Origin: Euborellia annulipes
Lineage: Eukaryota; Arthropoda; Insecta; Dermaptera; Anisolabididae
DNA: 64,000 bases
NCBI GenBank assembly: GCA_023213315.1
Contig: JAKCPI010002661.1
Location: 57,037-121,036, forward strand
Reading direction: 5' to 3'
Shown: positions 35,159-47,019 of the stretch, piece after piece
Position numbering within the stretch: the first letter of the stretch is position 1
Layout of the letters: each line of letters opens with the position of its first letter
Translations under genes and position numbers: made by a program
Notes under the pieces: model-generated
What the model was told of the DNA's origin: nothing
Databases searched by the model: none
Seen by the model: the letters and a program-made list of their open reading frames with translations, nothing else

Positions 35159-35776
35159 CGATTTACGAACCCCTCTCAAAAGCTTATATTAACATAAAAG
35201 AAATCATAATAAATTAAAACAGGTACCTACCAAGCTCCTTGTAAAATATAAACAGCAAATGAGATAATTTTTTAAACCGAAATAGTTTAATTTAAATAAA
35301 CAAAAACAGAACCCCAATTCTTCGTTTACGACTGAAAAGTAAATTTTACTTTTCCTCTTATAAAATATACAATACTGATACAAGAATAAAATAAGACTGC
35401 CAGTTTGAGTAGTAAGAGAGTTTCATAATCTATGGGCAGGGAATAAACCGGAATAAACTATGGGTCTATGGGACCTATCATCACAGATCAAACATAAAGA
35501 TTGGACAGCTCCACGATGGAATTCCTCTGAGAGTTTAACGCCATCTATGATTGTTTTCCCAACTAAACAGCACGAGGGAGGAGAAAAAAAATAAAGGGTC
35601 GGACTAAGCCAGGGAGGTAAGCCGAGCGCACTGAATTACCAAACCAAAATTTGGAACATTTTGAGAATATTTGGAGTCCTTATGAATTGAAAGTTATATT
35701 GATAGTAAAAACTATAATTTTCAAGGGGGCGGGGCGGGGAGGGGGCAAAATTTGTTACGTAGGGAAAGTGGAAGAG

Positions 35777-35943
35777 CAGTGGCGCATACCAGGAGGGGAG
35801 GGGATAATAGGGGTGATATTTATTTAGTTCCGGATTTAAATTGACATTAATAAAGAACTGACGGCTGACACTGTTCGTTACCCTTACAAATCCGGAAATA
35901 AATAAATATCCCTCCTATTATCCCCTCCTGGTATGCGCCACTG
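35777..35943. mobile_element. Palindromic MITE inside a larger inverted repeat
   Basis: Ends CAGTGGCGCATACCAGGAG are perfect inverted repeats for about 35 bp. The flanks are also inverted copies (GTAGGGAAAGTGGAAG / CTTCCACCTTCCCTAC), extending the symmetry to about 35,738-35,972. Confidence 0.7.
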
Positions 35944-36208
35944 CCCTTCCACCTTCCCTACATCACAAATTTTGGGGCCTCTCTTCCTTGATAAAATCCT
36001 GGAACAGCCACTGGTTAATTTACTTAAAAAATAAAAAAAATGAAATTTTATTGGTGGGATGAAAAGGAATATTTTAGACAGATTTTTAAGTCCTTAAATA
36101 TTTTCATATTTTACCTAAAGGGGTAGAAATTACTCCTTGTCAAAGTATGAAAAAATTATGATCTATGAAATATTAAGAAACCCTTATGTTAATAAATCAT
36201 TAAAAAAA

Positions 36209-36330
36209 GCGGGTTCGGACCCCAGGCAGTCCGATGATTTTATTTAAGCCATTTGGATACCAAATGGCTTAAATAAGAATGCCTGGACCCCAAAAAATAT
36301 ATTTATATAATAACGGTTATCGTAAAAAGT
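36209..36330 (+). mobile_element. SINE family A, head-truncated
   Basis: GCGGGTTCGGACCCCAGG, GCAGTCCGATGATTTTATTT, the AAGCCATTTGG hairpin and AACGGTTATCGTAAAA, as in other copies. Confidence 0.75.
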
Positions 36331-36377
36331 AGATAAACTTTATTGTGTGGAATGTGGTGTGATGGGAAAAAAAGGGT

Positions 36378-36413
<36 letters not shown>

Positions 36414-36689
36414 TATTGGGTCCGGACAGACGAAAAAATAATCGATTATGAAAAAAATAATTATAATATAATAATTATACCTTTTTTTCTCTCTAGCAAA
36501 ATTGTTTTTCCCTCTCGTTAAAATCATTTTATCTTTTTTTTTTTTTTTTTTTTTAGAAAAACCGAAGGGGCGAGGGAGTCCAGCCAAGAAAATTTAATTT
36601 TTTTTTAACTTTAATGTTAAGGTATTTTAATTTAATAAAACTATTTTAATTATTAAAAATTATAATTTAATGATTTGTATTTTAATTTA

Positions 36690-36915
36690 TTTTGCTTGGT
36701 TTTAGATAATCTTTTGATGAGTTCCGAAGTGAAGAGAATTGATTCTGCTTCTCGAGTGTGCATGCCCTCATCTCTTTTTCTCGTCTCTGCCCATGCACAG
36801 ATTAATAACATACAGATGGGACACTTCCTATACCTTCAATGGAAACATTTTATTCTAGGTTCCCGAATGAGGCGCTACTATCGCAGGCAATTCCCGCAAA
36901 ATTTTAAATTTTAAT
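36690..36915. other. Exon-like block of unknown nature
   Basis: GC-richer than its surroundings. On the plus strand it follows a good acceptor (GCTTGGTTTTAG) and is open for about 70 codons to a TAA, with no recognised protein content. On the minus strand it contains a 29-bp stretch (36,796-36,824) that matches 39,621-39,649 at 27 positions; that region is the first exon-like block of the plus-strand transcript. A duplicated non-coding 5' exon is as likely as a coding one. Confidence 0.3.
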
Positions 36916-37263
36916 CGCTATTTAGTAGCAAAAAATTTACTACATACATTTACACTTTATATTTAAATTTATTTTTTTTAGATCAGGAAAATGAATGTTT
37001 TTCCAAAATTTGTTTAAATCCTATAATATATTATTTTATTTCTGTAAATATATCCTAAATAAATGGTAAATAGATAAATAAAACAAATCAGAATTCTGTC
37101 AATATTTGTTTTTATTTTGCCCGTTTAGCAACACGCCATTGGGCTAAAACGTTTACAAAATACATATTTCTCAAATTAATATAGACAATAAAAATCTCTA
37201 TATAATAAGAAAGCAAGGAAAAGTCAAATTTAATACAATCAAAACAGGGCAGGCAAAATCAAA

Positions 37264-37583
37264 ATTAATACATTTTAATTTTGAATTGAGGAATTAATTT
37301 GTTGAGATGCACTAAGGTGTTGTTTGTTAAATAATTATTAAAAAAACAATAGTTTTTTTTTATATTTGGTTTATTTTAGGCTGAACGACTGCGCTAGCAT
37401 TAAGTTTCAATGGTTAATCCATCATCTTCAGGCCTGGAATTAACAATATAGTTGTAATTAATATTAGCTCAGCCTAAAATAAATCAAATATAAAAAACTA
37501 TTGTTTTTTTAATCATTATTTAGCAAACAACACCTTAGTGCAAATCAACAAATTAATTCTTCAATTCAAAATTAAAATGTAAT
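37264..37583. repeat. Inverted repeat with one hammerhead
   Basis: Arms 37,264-37,386 and 37,474-37,583 are inverted copies (CACTAAGGTGTTGTTTG and its complement, plus ACAATAGTTTTTT). One hammerhead-like motif lies in the spacer. Confidence 0.75.
37387..37431 (-). ncRNA. Hammerhead-like motif
   Basis: Minus strand: CTGAAGA, stem II ATGG-ATTAA-CCAT, GAAA, a longer stem III candidate CT...AG, then a GTC site. Stem I pairing is weak (one C-G plus wobbles). Confidence 0.5.
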
Positions 37584-38226
37584 TACTTTGAGCAAATCTA
37601 TATATATATTAATATAAAATTGATACAATAAAATTAATAAAATAAAAAATTGATTGTCATAAACTATGTTTAAATATTCAAAAAGAGGAAAGGAAAATCT
37701 GAGAAGATTAATTATCCAGACATTTGGACAAAATGAAAGCAGTTTATATATGAACATGAATCTGTTATATATACATTTCAATTTTTTACTTTCTCTTTTT
37801 ATAAAATAAATATGTTTCGGTTTATATTTTAACTGTATCTTTTGGTTGAGAAACTCTTTGGCTAAAAATCTTTTAATAATGGGATTTGGCTGAAAAAGTA
37901 AAATATATTTACATGTCAATTAATATTTTTCTTCAAAATGATTTGCACAAATGTATTTTCCTTTGAGTAATTCAGGTTTATTAATTTTAGGATAAAAATT
38001 TTTTATTGCATCTAGCCACTAGCCACAATAGTAATCTAAAAAAAGAAAAAAATTAATGCTTAAGAAATTAATAATGTTTGGAAGGCTAAATTTACTTCGA
38101 TGAAACTAAAAGACTTAATTAAAAACTCAAGATTTTTTTGATTAATTTTAATTCCTTTTCTTACTTAAAATGTTTCTACTTTAACCAATATATAAATAAA
38201 TAAATATAAATTAAATTTTTACTTAC

Positions 38227-38575
38227 CTATTTTGATCTGTGGGGACTATCCCATTTTCTTTCATATTTCCACAAAGAATCAAATTCTATGTAACACCATT
38301 TTAATCTAATAAATAATTATTTGATAAATCTATATTTAAATAAAAATTAAAAATAATTTTTATTTAAACAATATGAAATAATTTTCAAGCAATATTTCAA
38401 GATTTACTGAAAAAAAAAACCTTAAAAAAATTAAAAAAAAATCTTTAGTTCACGTGTTGGGAATTTGTTTAGGTGTTTTCCAGGGGAGTTCGACTCAATG
38501 TTAAACAGCGGTCGCTACCTTCGTATTTTGACCCAACTATCGCGGCCATTTTGCCCACTTACAAACTCCCGCCTA
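38227..38575 (-). promoter_or_regulatory. Candidate mxt promoter and 5' UTR exon
   Basis: On the minus strand an exon-like segment ends at a strong donor (AATAG/GTAAGT, 38,227/38,226). Upstream is a GC-richer patch with GCAAAATGGCCGCGAT at about 38,540-38,554, close to the YY1 consensus AANATGGCGGC that often lies near starts of housekeeping genes. It also holds GAGTCGAACTCCCCTGG (38,480-38,496), repeated with one change at 39,497-39,513 on the opposite strand. Splicing to the acceptor at 33,613 would place it as the mxt leader; this is inference. Confidence 0.4.
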
Positions 38576-38580
38576 AGATA

Positions 38581-39439
38581 CAAAATATAATAAAAAAATT
38601 TTTTGGGCCCATATATATTTAGTTATTAAAAATTAATTAAAATATATTTATAATTATTTATGGCAGCATAAATGGTTATATACTAATTAATAATGTATAT
38701 TCGCAAATTTTTTTGACATATCATATCATAGGGTATAACAAATAAAAAGAAATTTATGCTGTAAAATAAAATTTATTAAATAAAAAAAAAGAACATTTAC
38801 ATATATATAAGTTTCAATAAAAACAAAAACATCTTCATTAAAATCAATATAACATTCAGGATCGTGAAAGAAACCTGGAAAATGAGAAAAGTCTATTAGT
38901 TTTTTTTAATCAATTAAATAAACACTAATTTTTTGGCTAATCAAGTCTAATAAACTAAATTTGGATAATATTTATAAGAAAAATAGTTTGAATGAAACAA
39001 AAATATAAAAATAGTGAATTCTCGATTGAGATTGTGAAAATTGGTTTCATAAATACCTTTGATTTCAGGTTTAAAGATGATGATGTATTGAAATCATACA
39101 CACACAAAATCATATATTAAACAATGTGCATCAGATATATTAACAATTAAAGAAATATACTGGTATATAATAATATAGAATCATGATAACATGAGAGAAG
39201 AAAGAAAACGAAAATGTTGACATATGCAAAAGGCATACAAACGGTTTTAACGAGCAGATGTCAAAAGCTGCCAACAAAAAAACAAAAAAAATTGTTTCAT
39301 ATTTTTTTTTTTAATATTTTTGTACGGTTTTAATATTAATTGCGAATATTAATTTAATAAAATTTCATTAATGTTTTTTATTTATTTATTTTTTTTTTAT
39401 GAATAGTTTTTTTTATTTTTAACTAAATTTATATTGGTA
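38581..39439. other. AT-rich spacer between candidate divergent starts
   Basis: No gene or clear element. Lies between the candidate mxt start and the first exon-like block on the plus strand. Confidence 0.4.
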
Positions 39440-40713
39440 AATTCGTGGGGCACAAGCCACGCCTCCCCAAAAAGCAGGCGACCGCGTCTCCTATCTGAGT
39501 CGAACCCCCCTGGTGTTTTCTAGCGAGAAGCTGGAGATGAAGTGAGAGACCCAAGGTTCTAATCCAGGAGGTACGTGCAAGAGTGCGCTAGTGTCGAGCT
39601 GTTTCCAGCAAACTGGCCTAGTGTCCCATCTGTATATAATTAATCTGTGTGCCCATGTCTCTGCCTGCATGCATCTCTTGACAACTCGAACACATCAAAT
39701 CATTCAAAGTGAGTTTTTAATATTTTATTTCATTTATTCAGATTGTTTTAGGTGAGTATTTCGTTTTAATATTTATTTTATTTGTTCAGAATGAAAATTC
39801 CCATTGAATTCATTAATTAAAATATTATAACTAGTTAAACTCGTGATCTGACACGTTTGCTTTGTCTGTTTTTCAATGATTTCTCTCCCAATTTTTAGAA
39901 ATTTTATTCTTTTTATCTCTTGAAATTCATTTAATTTTCATTTAAATGATTTATTTTATTTATCCCATTCGCTTTGTTCTCTCAATGTGCCAAAATCTTT
40001 GCATTTTTATTACGATTAAATTCCACTTTTTTTATTTAAAAAAAAAAAATAATTATCTGCCCTATTTTAAATACATTTCTCATTCTATTGACAATATTTT
40101 ATTATAATTTAATGAAATATTCCAATTTTCACCTTTAAAACAAAGGATTTATTCCCAATTTATAAAAACTTCATGACTTGCCTATGAATTTTTTAAGTCA
40201 GAATTATATAGATGGATGCAAAATATTTTTTATTAAATATATTTTTCTTTTTTATTTTAGATGGGATTGTGTCGACGTTTTCCTATTTGATCTGATTTTT
40301 AATGCTTTGAAAGGAAACAACAAAATATTATCATATAGCCTATACATTTGGTAAATGATTATTTTATTTATATTTCAAATTAGCTATATTTTTTTTAAAC
40401 TTATTTTGAGTAGGTTATATTTTTATTTAATTTTTTTTATTTAATGATTCATTAATTTCTTCAAAACTCATATAATCTATTCAAAATTTTATAAATGTTT
40501 TTGAAATTAAAAAAAATCCCATTTAAGCCGAATCTGTCAAATTAAAACATGATATTATAGATATATATATATATATGTATTTTGATAAATTTGAACACTC
40601 ACCAGGACTGTCGATATTAGTGGAATGGATAACAGGTCAGATCAGTCATATAATATATATATATATATATAAATTTTTTATATATTTATTATTTAATCAA
40701 TCTCCAGAACTCA

Positions 40714-40746
40714 GACCTTGCGGTTTCGGCTGTTTGCCTTCCTCAG
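40714..40746 (-). ncRNA. Hammerhead ribozyme-like motif (closed stem III)
   Basis: Minus strand: CTGAGGA, stem II GGC-AAACA-GCC, GAAA, stem III CC-GCAA-GG closed by a GCAA loop, then UC giving a GUC site. All core positions are intact. The segment starts near 40,575 with ATAAATTTGAACACTCACC next to (AT)n and ends near 40,910, part of it palindromic. Confidence 0.65.
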
Positions 40747-41211
40747 TTAGGGCTGGATCTAGATAGTTGAGAAGCTATTTTCATTTAGATCCTTTATAAT
40801 ATTTATAAAGACATATTTTTTTGTAAGTGATGACACTATACACGTTATGCAATTCATTGCATCTAAATGATAATAGCTTCTCACCTATTTAGATTCAGCC
40901 TTCACTGGGGATATAAAAATGCAACTGCAACAAAAATATAATTTGACTAAACTAGTGTTTTCCTTGTCTGTCTGTCAATCATTATATTGTTCACTTTAAA
41001 AAATTATATATAAATAGAAGTATTTTTCTAATTTATTTTAAAGAAATAAATATACACATCTCTGAATGGCAGGATAACAAATTAAATCAATTTCTCATTT
41101 CTAACAATTCAATCTTTTTATTTCAGAATCTCCAGGTGAAAGCAGTCTACAAGAGACTATATTTGATATAAAAACTTATGGAGGAAAATAAATTATTTAC
41201 ACATATGTAAG

Positions 41212-41244
<33 letters not shown>

Positions 41245-42299
41245 TTATTAATATACAATAATAAATAAATTTTTCAGGTTTTGAGAAGTGCCGGGCGAAA
41301 TGTTGTTAAAAGGTTGTCTGCTAAATTGACATACGTTAACATGTGGCGCTCGTCTCCGGAATTGTTTAGTGGTTACTCAGAATCGGAGGAATAAATAGCG
41401 AGGAAGATGATCACAAACGTTTACCTTCAACCAAAACCAAAGAAAGGGCTAGCCAGCAAATCATTCAAAGTGAGTTTTTATTATTTTATTTCATTTATTC
41501 AGATTGTTTTAGGTGAGTGTTTCGTTTTAAATATTTATTTTATTTGTTCAGAATGAAAATTCCCATTGAATTCATTAATTAAAATATTATAACTAGTTAA
41601 ACTCGTGATCTGACACGTTTGCTTTGTCTGTTTTTCAATGATTTCTCTCCCAATTTTTAGAAATTTTATTCTTTTTATCTCTTGAAATTCATTTAATTTT
41701 CATTTAAATGATTTATTTTATTTATTCCATTCGCTTTATTCTCTAATTGTGCCAAAATCTTTGCATTTTTATTACGATTAAATTCCACTTTTTTATTTAG
41801 AAAAAAAAATAATTATCTGCCCTATTTTAAATACGTTTATCATTCTATTGACAATATTTTATTATAATTTAATGATATATTCCAATTTTCTCCTTTAAAA
41901 CAAAGGATTTATTCACAATTTATAAGAACTTCATGACTTGCCTATGAATTTTTTAAGTCAGAATTATATAGATGGATGCAAAATATTTTTTATTAAGTAT
42001 ATTTTTATTTTTCATTTTAGATGCGATTGTGGATCGACGTTTTCCTATTTGATCTGATTTTTAATGCCTTGAAAGGCAACAACAAAATATTATCATATAG
42101 CCTATACATTTGGTAAATGATTATTTTATTTATATTTCAAATTAGCTATATTTTTTTTAAACTTATTTTGGGTAGATTATATTTTTATTTAATGATTCAT
42201 GAATACCTTCTAAAATCATTTAATCTATTCAAAATTTTATAAATGTGTCTGAAATTTAAAAATATCCTTTTTAAGCCGAATCTGTCAAATTAAAACATG

Positions 42300-42327
<28 letters not shown>

Positions 42328-42330
<3 letters not shown>

Positions 42331-42872
42331 TGCCCCGCAAAAAAAGTGGCGCACTTTGTTTCTTCTTAAAAAGACCTATTTTACTCTACCTTAATGATAC
42401 TGAAATTTATTAAACATTTAATATGAAGTATCTTATACATTTCTAAATAAATTTAACACAAATCCATATCATTTTAATAAATAATTATAATTTAATCAAA
42501 ACAAAGACAAAAATGTTGAAATTTTTTTATTAACGCCAAATTTTTAATATTTTAAAATAATCTTTCCTTTTCAGTTTTTCTCTGTTCTATTTATTGGAAA
42601 TTCTTATAAAAACAAAATTTTTAATTAATATCCAACAAAACATATCGAGATTATGTTGATTTGTCTCAAAAATTGAAAATACACATATTTTTCTTTATTT
42701 AATTTAAATTGTATAATTTGATTAAAATGTTTTGAATTTGTGCTGAAGTTATTTAGAAATGTATAAGTTTATTCATATTAAATGTTTAATAAATTACAGT
42801 ATCATTAGAATAGATAAGAACAGGTCTTCTTAAAGAAGAAACAAAGTGCGCCACTTTTTTTGCGGGGGAGTG
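42328..42872. mobile_element. Tc1/mariner-like MITE, second copy
   Basis: Same family as 23,635-24,189, opposite orientation, inserted in an (AT)n tract. Ends CACTGCCCCGCAAAAAAAGT and the complement of CACTCCCCCGCAAAAAAAGT. Confidence 0.85.
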
Positions 42873-42890
42873 ATATATATATATATATAT

Positions 42891-43371
42891 GTTCTGGAAA
42901 GTTTCCGCGACCGGATGTATGCAAAGATAAGTTTTCTCGGGTTAAGTCGCGTGGGGTGCTGAGATTTACTCGACGTTTCGGCTCTCAAGTCAACCCAAAC
43001 CAAACACAAACCAGATTACACAGAACCAACCACTGTCCATTCCTCAGAGTCAAACCCAGACCTCTGAGGCATCCACCAATACACCTACTTGGGGAGTAGG
43101 CAGATTGAGGCCCCATAGTCAACCTAAACCGAACACAATTACACACAACAAACCTTCCTCCAGCTCTCAGAGACCAATCCACGCCTCTCAGTCATCCACC
43201 AAATTGACCTGGGAACCACGAAGACTGCGACCCCGTAAACAACCCCCTCCATCATTACCTCCTAACTTCCTTCTCTTGAAAATGGCTCCAAAAGAAGATC
43301 CGAAACGTCGAGTAAATCTCAGCACCCCATGCGACTTGACCCGAGAAAACTTATCTTTGCATATATATATA
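42891..43371. mobile_element. Penelope-like foldback unit with CAACC-rich centre
   Basis: The ends are inverted copies of a segment with GACTTGACCCGAGAAAACTT and ACTCGACGTTTCGG, bounded by (AT)n. A plus-strand hammerhead-like relic (43,276-43,318) has stem II and CGAAACGTC, but TTGAAAA instead of CTGANGA. The centre has GTAGGCAGATTGAGGCCCC repeats. Related units are at 47,020-47,860 and 53,290-53,790. Confidence 0.6.
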
Positions 43372-43570
43372 TATTTTAATAAATTTGAACACTCGCCAGG
43401 ACTGTGGATATTAGTTTTAAAAATTTAAAGATGCTGGGCCGGTAGAATTTAATCTTCAATTCAAGTTTAGGTCGATATTAGTGGAATGAATAACAGGTCA
43501 GATCATTCATATAAAATATATATATAAAAATTGTTTATATATTTATTATTTAATCAATTTCCAGAACTCA

Positions 43571-43611
43571 TACCTTGCGGTTTCGGCCACAATGCTGTTT
43601 GCATTCCTCAG
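43571..43611 (-). ncRNA. Hammerhead ribozyme-like motif, paralogue of 40,714
   Basis: Minus strand: CTGAGGA, stem II AATGC / GCATT with an extra TGTGGCC segment, GAAA, stem III CC-GCAA-GG, then UA (a GUA site, still of NUH type). Copied with the surrounding exon block. Confidence 0.6.
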
Positions 43612-44897
43612 TTAGGGCTGAATCTAGATAGGTGAGAAGCTATTTTCATTTAGATCCTTTACAATATTTATAAAGACATATTTTTTTTGTAAGTGATGAC
43701 ACTATACACGTTATGCAATTCATTGCATCTAAATGATAATTGCTTCTCACCTTTCTAGATCCAGTCCTCACTGTGGAAGGTAGAGCAAACGAAATTTTCA
43801 CATTTTTTTTTACTTTGATCTTTTATTGATCTTAATAAATAATGAATAATAAAATAAATATATCTAAATGATTAGATTTATTAAGCTGAAAATTTTAAAA
43901 TAAAATATATATATATATATTATTGGTGGGTATAAAAATGAAATAAAAATCAATTCTCCGATCTCTTTATGAGCATAAAAGATACTGCAACTGCAACAAA
44001 AATATAATTTGGCTAAACTAGTGTTTCCACTCGTTTCCCATGTCTGTCTGTCACTCATTATATTGTTCACTTAAAACTAAATATATATAAATAGAAGTAT
44101 TTTTATAATTTATTTTAAAGAATGAATATATATACCCATCTCTGAATTGCAGGATAGCAAATTAAATAAATTTCTCATTTCTAACAATTAAATCTTTTTT
44201 ATTTCAGAATCTCAAGGTGAAAGCAGTCAACAAGAGACTATATTTGATATAAAAACATCTGGAGGAAAATAAATTGTTAACACATATGTAAGTAAAAAAT
44301 AAATATATATATTATTTTATTAATATAATAAATAAATAAATTTTTCAGGTTTTGAGAAGTGCCGGGCGAAATGTTGTTAAAAGGTTGTCTGCCAAAGTTG
44401 AGCTAAATTGACAGTCATTAACATGTGGCGCTCGTCTCCAAAATTGTTTAGTGATTACCCTCTTAAGGGTTTTAGAGTTTTTATCATGGGACTTGATCGG
44501 ACATTATTCATATCAAATAACAGGCAGCAAGTTACCTTTAAAGTGAGATCGTCTACGCGTTTTTTTTTATAACATGCGCTTGCCAAACTTAATTTCAATG
44601 AAAGGGCAACTCTCGTCGTGGAAGAATGCTTAATATTTTGGAAGAACGCAAGAACACAAGAACCTCATAATGCAAAAGTAAATCTTAGGTTTTATATAAT
44701 AGATGGCAGAAGTTTGTAAAGAATAGAACTAGTGGAGAAACGATTAGAATTTTCTTTCTTTGGTTTGGAACATCTCTTTGCCTTGCAAATCATAACTATC
44801 AAAGAAGATAGACGACCAGATTCAAAAATGCAAAAATGGACGACCAGATTCAATGTGTGGCCTCGATTGAAAATTATATTCTGTTGAGAGACATAGG

Positions 44898-45318
44898 CAT
44901 AGGCGCAACCAGGGGGGGGGTTTAGGGTTTTAACCCCCCCCCCCCCCAAGAAGATAAAAAAAAATCAAAATATATATATTACAAATAGAAAAGAAAAAAT
45001 ATAATCATTTTGGTTTCGCGAAGAGAGGAAATGTTCCGCGGGCGGCGCATGGGAAAAAAATTTGGTTTCCCGGGCGGCACATGGGTAAAAATTTGGTTCC
45101 ACGGGGCGGCAAAAATTTAGCGTCTCTAAAAAAAAGGTAAAATACTTTTACGGACTGGAAAAATTTCCCCCGCAGGCGGAAAAATTTGGTTCAAAATTTT
45201 CTGCAAGGCAAAAAAACTTTGGTTCCGCGAAAAAAAAAAATTTTCACAGAAAAATTTTTGAGATCAGCCCCCTCCGGAACCCCCCCCCCCCCAGGAGCAA
45301 ACCCTGGTTGCGCCACTG
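44898..45318. mobile_element. hAT-like element with 8-bp target duplication
   Basis: GACATAGG is duplicated at 44,890-44,897 and 45,319-45,326. Ends are CATAGGCGCAACCAGG and the complement of CAGTGGCGCAACCAGG. The interior shares GGCGGCACATGGG and TTTGGTTCCGCG stretches with the CCGGATCTAGG family. It splits an older sequence in copy 2 of the exon block. Confidence 0.85.
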
Positions 45319-45800
45319 GACATAGGTTACAAAGACTAGAAAAAAAAAAAGAAAGGAAGCGCAAATGTTTAGATGAACAATTCCCTCCGGCAGATATTTC
45401 TGTAGTTTGTTAATTTATAGTATTATAGAAAGCTATTAAACATAATTTATTTTAGTGGAAGATAGTGATATTGTCTCCGACTCGGCTGCTTTTATTCGGA
45501 ATTTGAGGAAAAAATTGCGAGGAAGACCAGAAACGTTTACCTTCAACAAAACCAAAGAAAAGACCTAGAAAGGTTTTGTTCATTCTTCGATTAGTTTCAG
45601 CTTTTTCGATAAATATCAAATTAGAGACCGAGATTCTGTGCACATGGTCAAGGGATTTATGGAAGCCTTCTCTTTTAAGATCCAAACTAGCGAAAATACA
45701 TTTCCATTCTTTGCTATTGATTCTGGCCTAGTCATTTGTTGCCAGGTATAAAGAACCGTATAGTTGAAAACTTCAAAATTTGATTGTAAATTTCGTCGAT

Positions 45801-45832
<32 letters not shown>

Positions 45833-46421
45833 ATACAATTTTACAAAACACAACTTTATTTTTACAATTCGTATTAAATTATTTTTTTCCTTTTTAATTT
45901 TAGATGTGATTACCGAATGACAACTCATTTCATTTAAAAGGGGCTGTGAAAGTGAAAAAGAAGACATTCATCATTTATATTATTATATTGGCTGACTGAC
46001 TCCTTTTCTTCCCTTACTACAGCCACCTTACATTCAGTCTATATATAAATTAGATCAGGTAATATTTATTTTCACTATTTCATATAAATATTTACTAATT
46101 TCATCTTATTATATATATCTCCATACAACATTTTTTTTTTTTTTAAATAAGTTATTAAATTACTTTGAATAATTAACGCCCATATAATATATATTTATTA
46201 TTTATTTTAATTATTTATTTAAATGATTTTCATATTTCTATATTAATTAATTTTTTCCCTATTATTTACAGAACTGATCTTAAGGAAGTAATCGAACTGC
46301 AGCCCCCTACTTCAATTATAAGAACTGATCTTGATGCAATTTATAATTACTTCATACTCATAAAATATCGCCTGCTGCACTTTGCCATTTGGTGAGCTTA
46401 TTATTTTATTTCTATTTAAAG

Positions 46422-46575
46422 CCCGAGACTCGCGGCTCAGAGAGAAGACATTAGCTTCTCTTGCCTAGGGGTCCCGGGTTCGTTTCCCAGAAAAAATATT
46501 CTTCTTTTGAATTGGCTCCAATCGTTTGAAATAAATAGGGATGCTAAAAAAAGACTAAACAAATTAAGGAAAAAA
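46422..46575 (+). mobile_element. SINE family B
   Basis: The head has CTCGCGGCTCAGAGAGAAGAC and a B box CCCGGGTTCGTTTCCCAG. The body has TTGAATTGGCTCCAATCG and AAATAAATAGGGATGC, then poly(A). It lies in the intron between blocks 46272-46391 and 46615-46695. Confidence 0.7.
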
Positions 46576-46720
46576 AAAAAGAATTTTCATTTAAAAATAT
46601 GATTTTATTTTCAGATTTGGAACCAATTTGCCGTTCACTTTAATTGGAGCCAAACTCCTACTCCAACTCTAGTTTTCTGCTGTAATTGCCATTTGGTGAG
46701 TAATTTTATTAAAATGGTTT

Positions 46721-46973
46721 CTCAAGCTTAACTTTTATTGATTAACCATTGTAATTATTTTGTAATAATTTAAAGGGTTATTTTTGGTTGAATTCTCTTC
46801 CTTTTATCTTCTTTTTTAGATTTTAATTAAAAAAATAATTTATCTCTAAAATTAGAATAATAAGATCTTGAATTTACTATTTATATTTTTTCATAATTTT
46901 TTACTTATGTGTGTTTGTCTGTGTCTTGTCAAAAAATTCGATGCCTAATTTAGCTACCTATCTCTTAAAATGC
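46721..46973. repeat. 250-bp sequence repeated inverted at 61,462-61,714
   Basis: From CTCAAGCTTAACTTTTATTG to TCTCTTAAAATGC the two are near-identical reverse complements, 15 kb apart. This copy starts just inside the intron after the block ending at 46,695; the other ends precisely where the element at 61,715 begins. Confidence 0.9.
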
Positions 46974-47019
46974 CTATTTTCTTATTTATTTATTTATTGG
47001 GTTTGTTTCTGAGATTTAG

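Larger units (their letters stand above)
33614..38226. other. Probable 5' intron of mxt; element-rich, no coding exon found
   Basis: No further mxt coding sequence is visible. It contains a SINE B (35,038-35,158, minus), a palindromic MITE (35,777-35,943), a SINE A (36,209-36,330), poly(A)/poly(T) tracts (36,383-36,408 and 36,534-36,554), an exon-like block (36,690-36,915) and a hammerhead inverted repeat (37,264-37,583). The rest is AT-rich. Confidence 0.5.
39697..44456 (+). repeat. Tandem duplication of an exon-intron block
   Basis: Copy 1 is 39,697-41,456 and copy 2 starts at 41,457, both with CAAATCATTCAAAGTGAGT. Exons and introns match in order over about 1.76 kb, including the hammerhead segments at 40,714 and 43,571. 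Copy 2 is longer because a Tc1-like MITE and a hammerhead foldback element (42,328-43,371) lie in its (AT)n tract, with small further insertions. The homology fades near 44,456, with a further matching patch at about 45,495-45,560. Confidence 0.9.

Noticed and set aside
37572..37919. 115-codon minus-strand open frame
   Set aside because: Lysine/isoleucine/phenylalanine-rich reading of AT-rich DNA with no recognisable domain and no splice context.
39841..44100. Intronic C/D snoRNAs (GTGATGA near 40,837 and 43,697)
   Set aside because: A C-box-like sequence is present but no D box at suitable distance and no terminal stem.
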